Source of the DNA: Saprospiraceae bacterium | GTDB lineage: Bacteria; Bacteroidota; Bacteroidia; Chitinophagales; Saprospiraceae | DNA length: 50,446 nucleotides | Reading direction: 5' to 3' | NCBI GenBank assembly: GCA_020848695.1 | Contig: JADLHT010000039.1 | Location: 1-50,446, forward strand | Shown here: positions 27,538 to 36,935 of the stretch, piece after piece | Position numbering within the stretch: the stretch's first letter is position 1 | Layout of the letters: every line of letters begins with the position of its first letter | Program-made: the position numbers and the translations under genes | Notes under the pieces: model-generated | The model's database searches: none | What the model saw: the letters and a program-made list of their open reading frames with translations, nothing else | Told to the model about the DNA's origin: nothing

Positions 27538-28323
27538 TTAATTTTGATCCGGATTAAATTGTAGCTTATCAGACTGATCTTCAATTTCTTCTAAGGTGAA
27601 AGAGTTGATTTCTGCACCTTGAGTTAATCTCACTTTTTCAGCATTGATCATATCCAGAAGAGCCAGAAATGTAACAATAGCATGAATTCGATTCTCACAA
27701 CTTTCAAATAGATCAATGAAGTTTACTTTCTTTTTTATCTTCAGGATATTGGAAATGCGATCTTGTTGGTCTGAAATTTCATACTTATAATCAAAAATCC
27801 TGTGAATAACTTCTTTTGGTTTCTCAAATCGTTCAGTTACTTTTTGAAAAACCTTCATTAGGTTAAAGAGATTCAATGTTTCCCATTCTGCATCAATTAA
27901 TGCTTTCTGTGAGAGTAATTCAAATTCTTTTTGTAAATTTCCACGAGTAAGTCTAAATGACTGATCGTCTTCCATTTCAGACAGTTCTGAAATTACTTCT
28001 TTAATTGCTTTGTATTCTAAAAGTTTTTGAACCAACTCCTTTCTAGGATCAATCTCCTGGTTGTTCTCATCCAGCTCTTTTCTTGGAATTAGCATTTTTG
28101 CTTTTATTCGGATTAGAGTTGCAGCAACCAATATAAATTCAGAAGCGAGGTCAAGATTCAAAGCTTCTATTTCTCTGATGTAACTCAGAAAATCTTCCGT
28201 GATTTTGGCAATGGGAATATCATTAATATCAAGTTCGTCACGTTCAATAAAAAATAATAAAAGGTCAAAAGGACCTTCAAATTGATCAATTTTAATAGTA
28301 TAACCGTTATCTACTTGAGTCAT
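27538..28323 (-). CDS. scpA: Segregation and condensation protein A
   Basis: Kleisin subunit of the SMC-ScpAB chromosome condensin complex. The 261 residues open with the ScpA signature IDQFEGPFDLLLFFIERDELDINDIPIAKITEDFLSYI (about 12-49), followed by LASEFILVAATLIRIKAKMLIP, and end with a winged-helix-like domain (about 195-245; NRIHAIVTFLALLDMI). scpB is not adjacent, unlike in Firmicutes, but separated scp genes are common in Bacteroidota. It is divergent from the RsmI-like gene and convergent with rlmB, with 286 bases of gene-free sequence downstream. Confidence 0.92.
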   Translation of the reverse strand: MTQVDNGYTIKIDQFEGPFDLLLFFIERDELDINDIPIAKITEDFLSYIREIEALNLDLASEFILVAATLIRIKAKMLIPRKELDENNQEIDPRKELVQKLLEYKAIKEVISELSEMEDDQSFRLTRGNLQKEFELLSQKALIDAEWETLNLFNLMKVFQKVTERFEKPKEVIHRIFDYKYEISDQQDRISNILKIKKKVNFIDLFESCENRIHAIVTFLALLDMINAEKVRLTQGAEINSFTLEEIEDQSDKLQFNPDQN

Positions 28324-28368
28324 AGGATTGCGAAGGTAAATATTCTGAGGAAGCTATCATTATCTTTA

Positions 28369-28401
28369 TTTGAAATTAGCTAAGATTTTAGAATATTTTT
28401 G
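28369..28401 (+). promoter_or_regulatory. Promoter of the RsmI-like/VIT1 pair (TTTG-21-TAnnTTTG)
   Basis: TTTG at 28369-28372 and TATTTTTG at 28394-28401 are 21 bases apart, the best two-part match to the Bacteroidota promoter in this window. Transcription should begin near 28408, about 12 bases before the ATG at 28420. The promoter octamer contains the TTG at 28399, which rules that codon out as a start. Confidence 0.6.
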
Positions 28402-28419
28402 CATCTTATAAATCATATT

Positions 28420-29121
28420 ATGACAATAATACATCTCATTCCTGTTCCTCTTACGGGTTCCGGAATAGAGCAATTGAGTCAAAACTCAATTCAGATCACG
28501 CATCAATTAACACATTTTCTTGCGGAGAAAGCTAAAGCAGCAAGACAGTATATAAGAATGATTAAGCATCCTAAGCCGCAAAAGGAGATCGAAGTAAGGG
28601 AGATTTCTGATGAAAATTTTAAAGAGAATTGCAATTGGATTCAGGAATTAGCAGACAAGAATGCAGAAATTGGATTAATTTCGGAAGCAGGTTTGCCTTG
28701 TGTTGCGGATCCTGGAACAAATTTGGTAAATTTTGCACACAAAAATAATATTACCGTAATTCCATATCCGGGTCCAAATTCAATCATGATGGCATTAATG
28801 TCTTCTGGACTTAATGGTCAGCATTTCTGTTTTCATGGCTATCTACCACAAAAAAAGGATAAATTGAAAATCAAACTTGCAGAAATCTCAAGAAATTGCT
28901 CGAGTACTTCATTTTCTCAAATTTTTATGGAGACCCCATATCGAAATATTTCATTGTTAGAATCCATAATGAATCATATCTCTTCAGAACTTTATCTTTC
29001 TATTTCATCCGGTCTTGGAACTGATTCACAAGTAACAAGATCATTAAAAATCCGAGAATGGAGAAATATGGATTTGAAATACCTTCATCATTCACCTGCT
29101 GTTTTTGTACTCAATAAATAA
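28420..29121 (+). CDS. RsmI-like SAM-dependent methyltransferase (tetrapyrrole methylase fold)
   Basis: About 233 residues of the tetrapyrrole-methylase superfamily, in the short RsmI-like branch found in Bacteroidota. Visible marks are HLIPVPLTGSG near the N-terminus, GLISEAGLPCVADPGTNLV (compare GLISDAGxPGxxDPG of RsmI), VIPYPGPNSIMMALMSSGL, and METPYRNISLL. RsmI 2'-O-methylates C1402 of 16S rRNA; whether this shorter protein does so or acts on another target is open. The N-terminus lacks the canonical LYVVATPIGN motif, which favours the non-canonical branch. I chose ATG 28420 because TTG 28399 lies inside the promoter -7 element. The ferritin/VIT1 gene follows after 12 bases. Confidence 0.8.
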   Translation: MTIIHLIPVPLTGSGIEQLSQNSIQITHQLTHFLAEKAKAARQYIRMIKHPKPQKEIEVREISDENFKENCNWIQELADKNAEIGLISEAGLPCVADPGTNLVNFAHKNNITVIPYPGPNSIMMALMSSGLNGQHFCFHGYLPQKKDKLKIKLAEISRNCSSTSFSQIFMETPYRNISLLESIMNHISSELYLSISSGLGTDSQVTRSLKIREWRNMDLKYLHHSPAVFVLNK

Positions 29122-29133
29122 TTAATTTATAGA

Positions 29134-30234
29134 ATGAAAAATATTTTAAAAAATGTGCAAACAGAAGTTGATGCATCTTATCTGTATTCAGTTCTGGCTA
29201 GCAACGAAACAGACAAAACGATTGCATCGGTATTTAGTCAAATGAGCGAAATTGAAAAGTCTCACGCCCTTGCATTTCTGGCATCCAATCAAATGGAATC
29301 ATCGCTACTTCCTAAGCCTTCGTGGAGGGCAAAGACTTTGAGAAATATTGGAAGAATTTTTGGTGATGATTATATTTTGGGTGTATTGTTGGATACAGAA
29401 AAAAGTTTGTCAAATTCAGTTCTGACTCAAAGGAAAAAAGCAGAAAGCAAAGTGTCACTTTCAGATACGGCTCATGTAAAAATCCTGCAAAATATACTGC
29501 AACAACAAGACAGAAATATTCCAACAAGTATTGCAAGATTTGAAAAATCACATCGATCAATTGGTGGAAATGCATTAAGGGCTGCTGTGTTGGGAGGTAA
29601 TGATGGTCTTATTTCTAATTTTAGCTTAGTGATGGGTGTAGCCGGTGCGACCGTTGCACAAAATGGTGTAATGATCACCGGACTGGCTGGTCTTATGGCA
29701 GGAGCATTATCTATGGCAATGGGAGAATGGATATCGGTTAAAAGCTCTCAGGAGTTGTATGAGAATCAAATGAATCTTGAGATGGAAGAACTTGAACACA
29801 ATCCGGATGGTGAAGAAAAAGAACTGACGTTAATCTATATAACTAAAGGACTTCCTGAAGAGACAGCTCGAAAAATGGCAAGGGAAGTTATTATGGATAA
29901 AGACCACGCGCATGAAATTTTAGTTCGAGAAGAGTTGGGAATTAATTCGGAAGAATTGAAAGGATCTGCTATTGAAGCTGCTATTTCATCATTTACAATG
30001 TTTGCTATCGGTGCAATTATTCCTGTTTTGCCATTTTTTGTGGTTGAAGGAAAGATTGCTATTTTTATATCTGCTTTATTAAGTGCATTCGGATTGTTTA
30101 TTATTGGTGCAGCAATTACTTTGTACACTGGAAAGAATGTATGGTATTCCGGATTTCGTCAGATTTTATTTGGCATGGCTGCTGCCGGGATTACCTATGG
30201 AATTGGTACAATAGTCGGCGGAAGTTTGAACTAG
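29134..30234 (+). CDS. Ferritin-like/VIT1 fusion, probable iron-manganese transporter (MbfA-type)
   Basis: 366-residue inner-membrane protein. Residues 1 to about 140 form a ferritin/rubrerythrin-like four-helix region with metal-ligand candidates E11, E39, E41 and H44 (ExxH). Residues from about 145 are a VIT1/CCC1 transporter: NALRAAVLGGNDGLISNFSLVMGVAGA, a helix pair with GLMAGALSMAMGEWISVKS, a cytosolic acidic metal-sensing segment (about 205-270, NLEMEELEHNPDGEEKE), and three final membrane helices. This order is that of MbfA, a membrane-bound ferritin that exports iron in rhizobia; the same job is likely here, but manganese is possible. The stop codon overlaps the convergent next gene's stop within CTAG (30231-30234). 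Confidence 0.85.
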   Translation: MKNILKNVQTEVDASYLYSVLASNETDKTIASVFSQMSEIEKSHALAFLASNQMESSLLPKPSWRAKTLRNIGRIFGDDYILGVLLDTEKSLSNSVLTQRKKAESKVSLSDTAHVKILQNILQQQDRNIPTSIARFEKSHRSIGGNALRAAVLGGNDGLISNFSLVMGVAGATVAQNGVMITGLAGLMAGALSMAMGEWISVKSSQELYENQMNLEMEELEHNPDGEEKELTLIYITKGLPEETARKMAREVIMDKDHAHEILVREELGINSEELKGSAIEAAISSFTMFAIGAIIPVLPFFVVEGKIAIFISALLSAFGLFIIGAAITLYTGKNVWYSGFRQILFGMAAAGITYGIGTIVGGSLN

Positions 30235-31718
30235 ATTTTAATAAATACTTTTTGAATTTGTTCGTTTTTTTCATCAATTAACTTGATGCAGTAAATTCCT
30301 GAATCAAAAGAAGTTAAATCCAACCTATCAAAATTATTTGATTTTACATGTAGCAATTTTCCATCCAAATTATACACTTGAATAGATCGAATGGGAATCC
30401 TGCTTTGAATGTAAAGTGATGATCTGGCTGGATTGGGAAATATATTTATCACATTATCATAATAAGCTTGATAAGTAGTTGTATTCGGATCATACTCTGA
30501 AGCACCTATTGCAGGAGGATTTGTAAACTTACGACCATAATAATCATTATAGTTTACCGGGCCTTTGCCTTTTCCAATTGCTGGAGAATTTGAAGAAAGA
30601 TTTATATTTCCTGTTTGAAGGTTCAAGAAAAGAGGATTTAGTCCATAAATTGCTCCTGTTTCAACAACCGGCAAAGTAGGACCTCTCCAGGAAGAATTAG
30701 CTGAATTATACCAAAGATTATTAAATATATTAAATGAATTAGGTGATGTATAAGGACCAATATTAACTGTTGGACTCAGGTTATTTGAATAAATAATATT
30801 ATTGCTAAAGGTGTTGTTAGCAGTACTTAGGTAAAAACTAGTATCAGGGCTTTCTTGTAATATTCTAAAAATCCATTTGGTTGAATTTACAAATGTATTG
30901 TTCGTTACGACAATATTTCTGCTTCCGACATAAGCAATAGGCGCATCTGATCCTTGAAAGAAATTAGAATGGACAATAATATCTTTAGCCTCATAATTTG
31001 CGTTTAGTGGTCTGAAAAAGGCTTGACCTGTACTACCACCTAAATTTAAGCTGCGTTGTCCTCCGTTTTGAAATGAATTGGCGTAGATGGATAATGAATG
31101 AGTTCCCCCTTTAGCTTGTATGCTATTGGAACCTTGGTTAATGAATTTATTATTTCTAATTTCCCCATAATGACATCCAACCATATCTATTCCGCTTCCT
31201 CCGGCAGAACCATTGGAAAAAGTACAATTTCTAATTTCAAAGGAATCTAATCCACTCAATTTTAGCATATCATTATTTCCACTGGCATTCATGTCTTTAA
31301 AGTTAATATTTTCGATAAGAATATGTTTCGCAGGCGTTTCATAAGTTCCTGCATCATCGATATTCATTCCATTACCTGTTTGACCTGAAACCGTAAAATT
31401 TTGAATGGTTAGAAATTCCGCTTCTACAAAGTGAAAAGATTGTGAGCCGCCATTGAAGATAACTGAATTTTTATCAACACCTCGGAGGGTAATTCTATTG
31501 TTTCTTGTTCCCCGCAAATTTTCAATAAAATTTCCTCCGGGATAATTACCTGGAAATATAAGAATGGTATCTCCGGGTAGTGCATCACGAGAAGCATCTT
31601 GCGGATTATTATAGACCTTACCCAAACCAACCGTCAGAATTCTTTGTGTATAGCTACAATTAATTGAAAATAAAAATGTAGTAATTGTAACAAGAATGAT
31701 ATTTTTAATTTGTATCAT
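30231..31718 (-). CDS. Secreted right-handed beta-helix protein with T9SS type-A tail
   Basis: 495-residue extracellular protein. After the signal peptide (to about residue 25, SYTQ) come parallel beta-helix coils recognisable from repeated ITLRG, NRIVF-type and NxxF turns: ENLRGTRNNRITLRGV, HFVEAEFLTIQNFTVSG, IENINFKDMNASGNN, FEIRNCTFSNGSAGG, GEIRNNKFINQGSN, DIIVHSNFFQGSDAP. The last ~75 residues (INIFPNPARSSLYIQ to VFIKI) are a type-A T9SS sorting domain. Such folds usually bind or cleave polysaccharides, but I see no catalytic residues that identify an activity. It is tail-to-tail with the VIT1 gene, sharing stop-codon bases. Confidence 0.85.
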   Translation of the reverse strand: MIQIKNIILVTITTFLFSINCSYTQRILTVGLGKVYNNPQDASRDALPGDTILIFPGNYPGGNFIENLRGTRNNRITLRGVDKNSVIFNGGSQSFHFVEAEFLTIQNFTVSGQTGNGMNIDDAGTYETPAKHILIENINFKDMNASGNNDMLKLSGLDSFEIRNCTFSNGSAGGSGIDMVGCHYGEIRNNKFINQGSNSIQAKGGTHSLSIYANSFQNGGQRSLNLGGSTGQAFFRPLNANYEAKDIIVHSNFFQGSDAPIAYVGSRNIVVTNNTFVNSTKWIFRILQESPDTSFYLSTANNTFSNNIIYSNNLSPTVNIGPYTSPNSFNIFNNLWYNSANSSWRGPTLPVVETGAIYGLNPLFLNLQTGNINLSSNSPAIGKGKGPVNYNDYYGRKFTNPPAIGASEYDPNTTTYQAYYDNVINIFPNPARSSLYIQSRIPIRSIQVYNLDGKLLHVKSNNFDRLDLTSFDSGIYCIKLIDEKNEQIQKVFIKI

Positions 31719-31817
31719 GCAGTTAAATTTATTAAATAGAATTCCTTATTATATTATTTGGATCTAACTTGTAATCCAAAAACAAATTTTAGCTGATAAC
31801 TGTGCTTTAAACTATCT

Positions 31818-32273
31818 TTATCTAAAAAGCGGTCTATCAACATTCCATATTCCAAAAGGTATCATTAATAAAATGATCAAAAGTGAAATTGTAAAATATA
31901 TGAATGCAGTGCGGAATTTATCATTATCTACACTGATCTTCTTTATTTTAATACTTCCTAACTGAGCGATAACAACTGCTACAATCATTCCGGTGATATG
32001 CTCAACTGCCCAAAATCTTGATTCACTATTTTTCATCGAGCCTCCCATATCTGAAAGAATACTCTTCATCATTGGAGAAGTAATATACAAAATCAAACCA
32101 ATAACAGCTTGTAGGTGAAGGCAGGCAATAAGTATGGTATTCCATTTTTTATCATTCGGAGTATAAATTCTTGCTGACTTCCAGCCGGTATAGGACTTAA
32201 ATATTACCAGTAGAAAAATAATTAATAGCAACCATCTTAACCAAGAATGTAAATTAATCATCAAATCGATCAT
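31818..32273 (-). CDS. Small four-helix membrane protein (cytochrome b-like, unknown)
   Basis: 151 residues with four predicted membrane helices: about 12-30 (WLRWLLLIIFLLVIFKSYTG), 47-65 (LIACLHLQAVIGLILYI), 92-108 (ITGMIVAVVIAQLGSI) and 122-143 (FIYFTISLLIILLMIPFGIW). Histidines H9, H53 and H91 sit at or in helices, as in small di-haem b-type proteins, and homologues are sometimes labelled 'cytochrome B'. Haem binding is therefore possible but unproven. It starts 25 bases after the stop of the large secreted protein on the same strand, so it may be cotranscribed with it without a functional link. Confidence 0.7.
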   Translation of the reverse strand: MIDLMINLHSWLRWLLLIIFLLVIFKSYTGWKSARIYTPNDKKWNTILIACLHLQAVIGLILYITSPMMKSILSDMGGSMKNSESRFWAVEHITGMIVAVVIAQLGSIKIKKISVDNDKFRTAFIYFTISLLIILLMIPFGIWNVDRPLFR

Positions 32274-32298
32274 ATTGTTTTATTTAATTTTCAATAAA

Positions 32299-35200
32299 TT
32301 ATTTTAATAATGTTATGTCACCAAACTTCCAGCGGGGAGATCCTCCTTTTGATTCATACTGAATTGCATAAGTATAAACTCCAGGAGATAACTCCTTATC
32401 ATGAAATCTTCCATTCCATCTGAATCGCTCACCCAGTTGACCATCAAGTTTTTCAAACACCATTGTGCCCCAGCGATCAAATACACGGTATACAAGCAAT
32501 CTGGTTTTATCCGGGAAGCGATATTCCGGACTTACATCATCATTAAGATTGTCGCCATTTGGTGAAAATACATTAGGCATATAAATATCACCCTCTTCAA
32601 TTTTTACTCGGATGGTTATACTTTCTTTAATGGTACAACCATTTTCATCTTCTAAGGTAAGAGTATATGTAATGTCCTCATCCGGTTGCGAAGTTGGATT
32701 GGTACAATCTAAACAGGATAAATAAGTTGGTGGATCCCAGGTAATTGTACTTGGAACAAAGTTGCTGTTTGCTAATATTGTGACACTAGCACCCTGATTG
32801 ATAGTGGTGTCATTCGGTAAGGTAAGACTTAAAGCTGTTCCGGGTTCAATATTAAATACTATCGTTGTATCGCATCCAAATCCATCCGTTATTCTAATAC
32901 TGTGAGAGCCTTCTGATAATGAACCAAAGCTCAGGTTTGGAGCATATTGGACATCTCCTTTGCCATCAATTGAAACTTTTATATTACTACCACCACCTGC
33001 ACTTACATTTTCGATGGTAATCTCTCCCGTTGCTGCAAAACCACAATGGAGATCTTTTTTAGAAAATATAGTAGTGATAGCTGGTGCAAAATTTACATTA
33101 ACATTTACTGTAGAATCACAGCCCTGTGACGCAGGTCGTCTTATCACAACATTGCCAGAAGGATTGGATTGATTAAATAAGGTTCCACCAATATTTATGC
33201 TGCCGTTTCTACAAATCGTAGGATTCACAGTACTCGATTTCAAAGGAATAAATGAAGTATTGACCATAATAAATGAATCACAACCAAATGTAGAAAAACC
33301 AGACCTTTTAATGGTTCCATTAGGTCTGTTTTCATCAAAAATGCTTCCATAAATATCAATAAAACTTCCTTGACAAGTAAAGGTATCTAATCGGCCAATA
33401 GCATCTGGTCTGACCGTTAGTTCAACCTGTATAGTTGAATCACAACCATTAATTGCTCCATTTGCAATTTGAAATGATCCTTGTGTTCTTCCTGCATGAA
33501 ATCTCTGTCCTCCAATGGTAAGCGTATCTGTTCGACAAATTGTCTGTCTATAAAATCCTATGCTATTCTGAATAATATTAATTTTATAATATACGAAACT
33601 GTCGCATTGCAGATAGGAAGCATTCGGTAGAATTAACGTGTCATTTGGTTTTTTGGAATTAAGATATTTATTGGTGTTGGGAATAAGAAGACTATCTCCA
33701 TCACAAAGAGTAAAAGTTCTGTTGGTTACAGGATTTGAAAAGCTAAGGTTAACATTTACTATACTATCACAGCCTGTTGACGAACCTCCTGGAAATGTTA
33801 CGTTTCCTGTTGGTCTGCCTGCATCAAAAGTTTCATTTCCTACTATTAAGCTTCCTCCGGGACATAAGGTTTTTACAATATTATTTTGTGTAAAATTCTT
33901 AATTGTCAAATCTACATTAATGGTACTGTCACATCCAAAACTCGAACCTCCAGGAATTATAGCAGTTCCCTTCGGATTGTTAATATCAAATCTTTGTCCT
34001 CCAATAGTTCTGGAATCATTAGAACAAATTGTTTCGGAATAATTCGCAAATCCCCTTTCAGTTCCAATAAAAACCACAGTACTATCGCATCCTAAAGGAG
34101 TGTTGCCCATGATTGAATCAATAGGATTGGTCTTATTGATGCTGATATTACCAATGTTGAAGCTTTGATTATAACAATAGTTAACATTTCTAATTTCACG
34201 AATTGAATTATTGACCTTTATGTTGACTATAAATATTGAATCACAGATTACTCCGTCACCTTTTACAACAATTGAATCATATGGATTCGCTGAAGTATAG
34301 TTTTTTCCTCTAAATGAAACTGAACTATTGGCACAAATTTCTGTATTAAATCTTTCGGTTACCGGAATTGAACATTGATAGCAATTTGAAAACTCTGAAG
34401 CGATTTTCCCTCCTGAACCCAATTCATATTGATAAGCACTATAAGATGAGTTCCCAATATATGCAAAATTCAAGGTCCAATTTCCGACGACATCAGCTGT
34501 TGTTGTTCCAATCAGAAATCCTCCCTGACAAACTTTATTAGGATTAGCACAACCACCATTCGGATTACGGTAAACCGCAACCGTCTTTAATGCATCAGCC
34601 GTTCCACGGATTTGATTTCTGTCAATAGAAGTAATTGTAGGTGCATTGGGTTTAGCCGTTTTTGTATTATCAAGCGAAGTTACCTTATTATAAATGCATC
34701 GGATATCATTGCCCTGGTATCCGGCAATATCAATGCTTGGATCCAATACGTTGAAGTAAAATATCTGATATTCTGCAACATCGTTTTGATTAATTGACAG
34801 GGCATAGTTTCCTGTCATGTCGGTATGAATAAAAGTGTCACCTGACCTGGCACGATTATTAAGAATTCCAATTGTAGCATTGCTGTTGCCGGTCAATTCA
34901 ATATCGGTTTTTTTGATAGCGTGAAAAATATTGTCTTTAAATTCTACCAAGCCAGCCAGATTTCTGGTAAAGATGGCATTGACTGTTTGTCCAAAAAAGA
35001 AGTTCCGGTTTAAGTAATATTCTGTTCCATTTTCTAGTAATACACCATAGGCTGGATCAAGAAAATTTGGAGACTTGGAAGTATCAATGGCACCAAAAAA
35101 ATTATCATTCATTCTACCTAATCCCGATTTCGCATAGATACAATCTTTGGTTGTGACAAATACATTATTAGTTATCGAAAAAGTTTTATTTCCTTGACTA

Positions 35201-35817
35201 CTCTCTACTAAAATTGATCCATTCGTCTGTTGAATAAATCCTGATAAATCTTTACCAAAATTTGAATTTTTAATACTTGCATTGGTACCCTGATTGATAA
35301 GTATTGATCTTGCATCGACTCCTCCGGCACCAGGAACTACATCCGAATAAAAATTGCATTTGTCAATAGTTGTATTTAATGCATCAGTCATAGCACTTCC
35401 AATCGAAATGATATGATCATCACTTAGATTGAAATTCATTTTAATAAAACTGAGATTCTGGATGATATTGCCCGATCCGTTAATAGGTAAAAATGTAGCA
35501 CCTCCGAATACTCTATAAGAGAAATCAATAATAACTTCAGATCCAGCAGTCGCAGGTCCATTTATCAAAGTGTTATCACCGTTTAAAGAAGGCATAGGTC
35601 CTGTTGGAATAATTGTGTAAGGACCCGGACCAGGAATGGCAAAGTCAATAATATTAGGCATCGGATCGGCTTCCGCTGCTTTAATTGCTTCTCTTAAGCT
35701 GCAGTGTGCAGCATTGCAAGTCCCATCGTCAAGATCATTCGTAGAGTTAACCGTGAATGTAGTCTGAGCGTGAATCTGTAAAGAAAATAAAAATACTATA
35801 ATTAAAAACCTGAACAT
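32299..35817 (-). CDS. Large secreted CSLREA/GCDS-repeat protein with gliding-type C-terminal tail
   Basis: 1172-residue cell-surface or extracellular protein. Order: signal peptide (to HAQ, about residue 18), CSLREA domain (about 19-60; TFTVNSTNDLDDGTC then CSLREAIKAA), a parallel beta-helix region (about 60-390), then eight tandem units of about 60-65 residues (about 480-985), each opening near a [ET]xC and closing with (G/Q)CDS-[TFI] and a beta strand, for example GCDSTINVDL and GCDSTVNVNV. After an Ig-like stretch with a DCTNPT-type PKD segment comes the type-B tail FSPNGDNLNDD...RWG...W-G-...L-PGVYTY (about 1085-1172), as in the 'gliding motility-associated C-terminal' family. It is probably T9SS cargo with an adhesin role (inference). 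Confidence 0.88.
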   Translation of the reverse strand: MFRFLIIVFLFSLQIHAQTTFTVNSTNDLDDGTCNAAHCSLREAIKAAEADPMPNIIDFAIPGPGPYTIIPTGPMPSLNGDNTLINGPATAGSEVIIDFSYRVFGGATFLPINGSGNIIQNLSFIKMNFNLSDDHIISIGSAMTDALNTTIDKCNFYSDVVPGAGGVDARSILINQGTNASIKNSNFGKDLSGFIQQTNGSILVESSQGNKTFSITNNVFVTTKDCIYAKSGLGRMNDNFFGAIDTSKSPNFLDPAYGVLLENGTEYYLNRNFFFGQTVNAIFTRNLAGLVEFKDNIFHAIKKTDIELTGNSNATIGILNNRARSGDTFIHTDMTGNYALSINQNDVAEYQIFYFNVLDPSIDIAGYQGNDIRCIYNKVTSLDNTKTAKPNAPTITSIDRNQIRGTADALKTVAVYRNPNGGCANPNKVCQGGFLIGTTTADVVGNWTLNFAYIGNSSYSAYQYELGSGGKIASEFSNCYQCSIPVTERFNTEICANSSVSFRGKNYTSANPYDSIVVKGDGVICDSIFIVNIKVNNSIREIRNVNYCYNQSFNIGNISINKTNPIDSIMGNTPLGCDSTVVFIGTERGFANYSETICSNDSRTIGGQRFDINNPKGTAIIPGGSSFGCDSTINVDLTIKNFTQNNIVKTLCPGGSLIVGNETFDAGRPTGNVTFPGGSSTGCDSIVNVNLSFSNPVTNRTFTLCDGDSLLIPNTNKYLNSKKPNDTLILPNASYLQCDSFVYYKINIIQNSIGFYRQTICRTDTLTIGGQRFHAGRTQGSFQIANGAINGCDSTIQVELTVRPDAIGRLDTFTCQGSFIDIYGSIFDENRPNGTIKRSGFSTFGCDSFIMVNTSFIPLKSSTVNPTICRNGSINIGGTLFNQSNPSGNVVIRRPASQGCDSTVNVNVNFAPAITTIFSKKDLHCGFAATGEITIENVSAGGGSNIKVSIDGKGDVQYAPNLSFGSLSEGSHSIRITDGFGCDTTIVFNIEPGTALSLTLPNDTTINQGASVTILANSNFVPSTITWDPPTYLSCLDCTNPTSQPDEDITYTLTLEDENGCTIKESITIRVKIEEGDIYMPNVFSPNGDNLNDDVSPEYRFPDKTRLLVYRVFDRWGTMVFEKLDGQLGERFRWNGRFHDKELSPGVYTYAIQYESKGGSPRWKFGDITLLK

Positions 35818-35942
35818 ATGCTATTTAATATCAGCTGCAAAGTGAATAAAATTATTTTGATTTAGATTCAGGGTAATCCCTGAAAATCATGAGATTAGAA
35901 GCGCAAGATAGGAAGTATTTCTGGAATTGAACAAGAATAATA

Positions 35943-36815
35943 CTATAAGTGCCTTTCAGAATGGTAACTTGAACGAACAAGCGGTCCACTCTCCACATAA
36001 TGAAATCCAATTGAAAGTCCCATTTCTTTGTATTCTGCAAACACATCCGGATGAATAAATTCTTCTACTGCCAAATGACTCTTGGTAGGTTGCAAATATT
36101 GCCCGAGTGTGAGTACATCACAACCATTTTCGACCAAATCAATCATTGACTTCTTCAATTCTTCTTTATTTTCACCTAAGCCAAGCATAATTCCGGTTTT
36201 AGTTCTTTTTCCATATTGTTTAGTTCTCCTGATCTGTTCTAAACTTCTTGAGTATTTGGCTTGAGGTCTTACCAGGCGATACAATCGTTCGACGGTCTCC
36301 ATGTTATGGGAGACTACCTCCTGTCCGCCACCAATCATTAATTCTAAAGCTTCCCATCGAGCCTTTACATCCGGAATGAGCGTTTCTATGCTTGTATCAG
36401 GACACAATTCTTTTGTTTTTATTACGGTTTCATACCAGATTTTTGCGCCTGAATCAAGCAATTCATCTCTATTTACTGAAGTAATTACCGCATGTTTAAT
36501 CCCCATAAGACGGATTGCTTCTGCGACCCGCATTGGTTCATTGATATCATATTCTTTTGGTTTCCCTGTTTTTACCGCACAAAAACTGCAAGCTCTGGTA
36601 CAAATATCTCCAAGTATCATGAAAGTTGCTGTTCCTTCTCCCCAACATTCACCCATATTGGGACAATTCCCGCTTTGACAGATAGTATGAAGTTTAAATT
36701 CATCTACAATTCCTCTAACCTTTCGGTATTTCTCCCCAATAGGAAGTTTTACCCTAAGCCATTCGGGTTTTCTGGATCTTGATTCAAACTTGTCAACAAG
36801 TGGAAGCTCGTGCAT
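35943..36815 (-). CDS. lipA: Lipoyl synthase
   Basis: Radical-SAM enzyme that inserts two sulfurs into octanoyl groups on lipoyl domains. Both iron-sulfur motifs are present: the auxiliary CX4CX5C ([12 protein letters not shown], about residues 46-57) and the SAM cluster CX3CX2C (CTRACSFC, about 72-79). [18 protein letters not shown] and the C-terminal SxYHS (RSSYHSERH) with its conserved Arg-Ser-Ser-Tyr-His are also typical. At 290 residues it is full length. The ATG at 36815 is only four bases from the putative -7 octamer, so its mRNA is probably leaderless. No lipB is adjacent. Confidence 0.95.
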   Translation of the reverse strand: MHELPLVDKFESRSRKPEWLRVKLPIGEKYRKVRGIVDEFKLHTICQSGNCPNMGECWGEGTATFMILGDICTRACSFCAVKTGKPKEYDINEPMRVAEAIRLMGIKHAVITSVNRDELLDSGAKIWYETVIKTKELCPDTSIETLIPDVKARWEALELMIGGGQEVVSHNMETVERLYRLVRPQAKYSRSLEQIRRTKQYGKRTKTGIMLGLGENKEELKKSMIDLVENGCDVLTLGQYLQPTKSHLAVEEFIHPDVFAEYKEMGLSIGFHYVESGPLVRSSYHSERHL

Positions 36816-36819
36816 TTTG

Positions 36820-36827
36820 CAAAAGTA
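36820..36827 (-). promoter_or_regulatory. Putative -7 element of lipA, leaderless start
   Basis: Minus-strand TACTTTTG matches TAnnTTTG and ends four bases before the lipA ATG. The expected transcription start falls on or next to the A of the ATG. Confidence 0.45.
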
Positions 36828-36935
36828 ACATGAACTTTAGAAGTTTAACGGTAACAATTGTTGAAATTCTACATATTATATAAAAATATATGTGTTTTTG
36901 TACCAATTAGGAAAATGAGCAATATTCAGCCGATC

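Noticed and set aside
28399-28419. TTG start extending the RsmI-like gene
   Set aside because: The TTG is part of the -7 element TATTTTTG.
33638-34042. Plus-strand open frame of 134 codons opposite the GCDS-repeat protein
   Set aside because: It is the antisense shadow of the repeats; its own segments repeat only because the coding strand does.
33100-34400. Regularly spaced similar segments as a CRISPR or DNA repeat array
   Set aside because: They are diverged protein-coding repeats of about 60-65 codons, with no short identical DNA repeat.
35852-36046. Minus-strand open frame overlapping the 3' end of lipA
   Set aside because: It overlaps lipA in another frame, and lipA is clearly complete.
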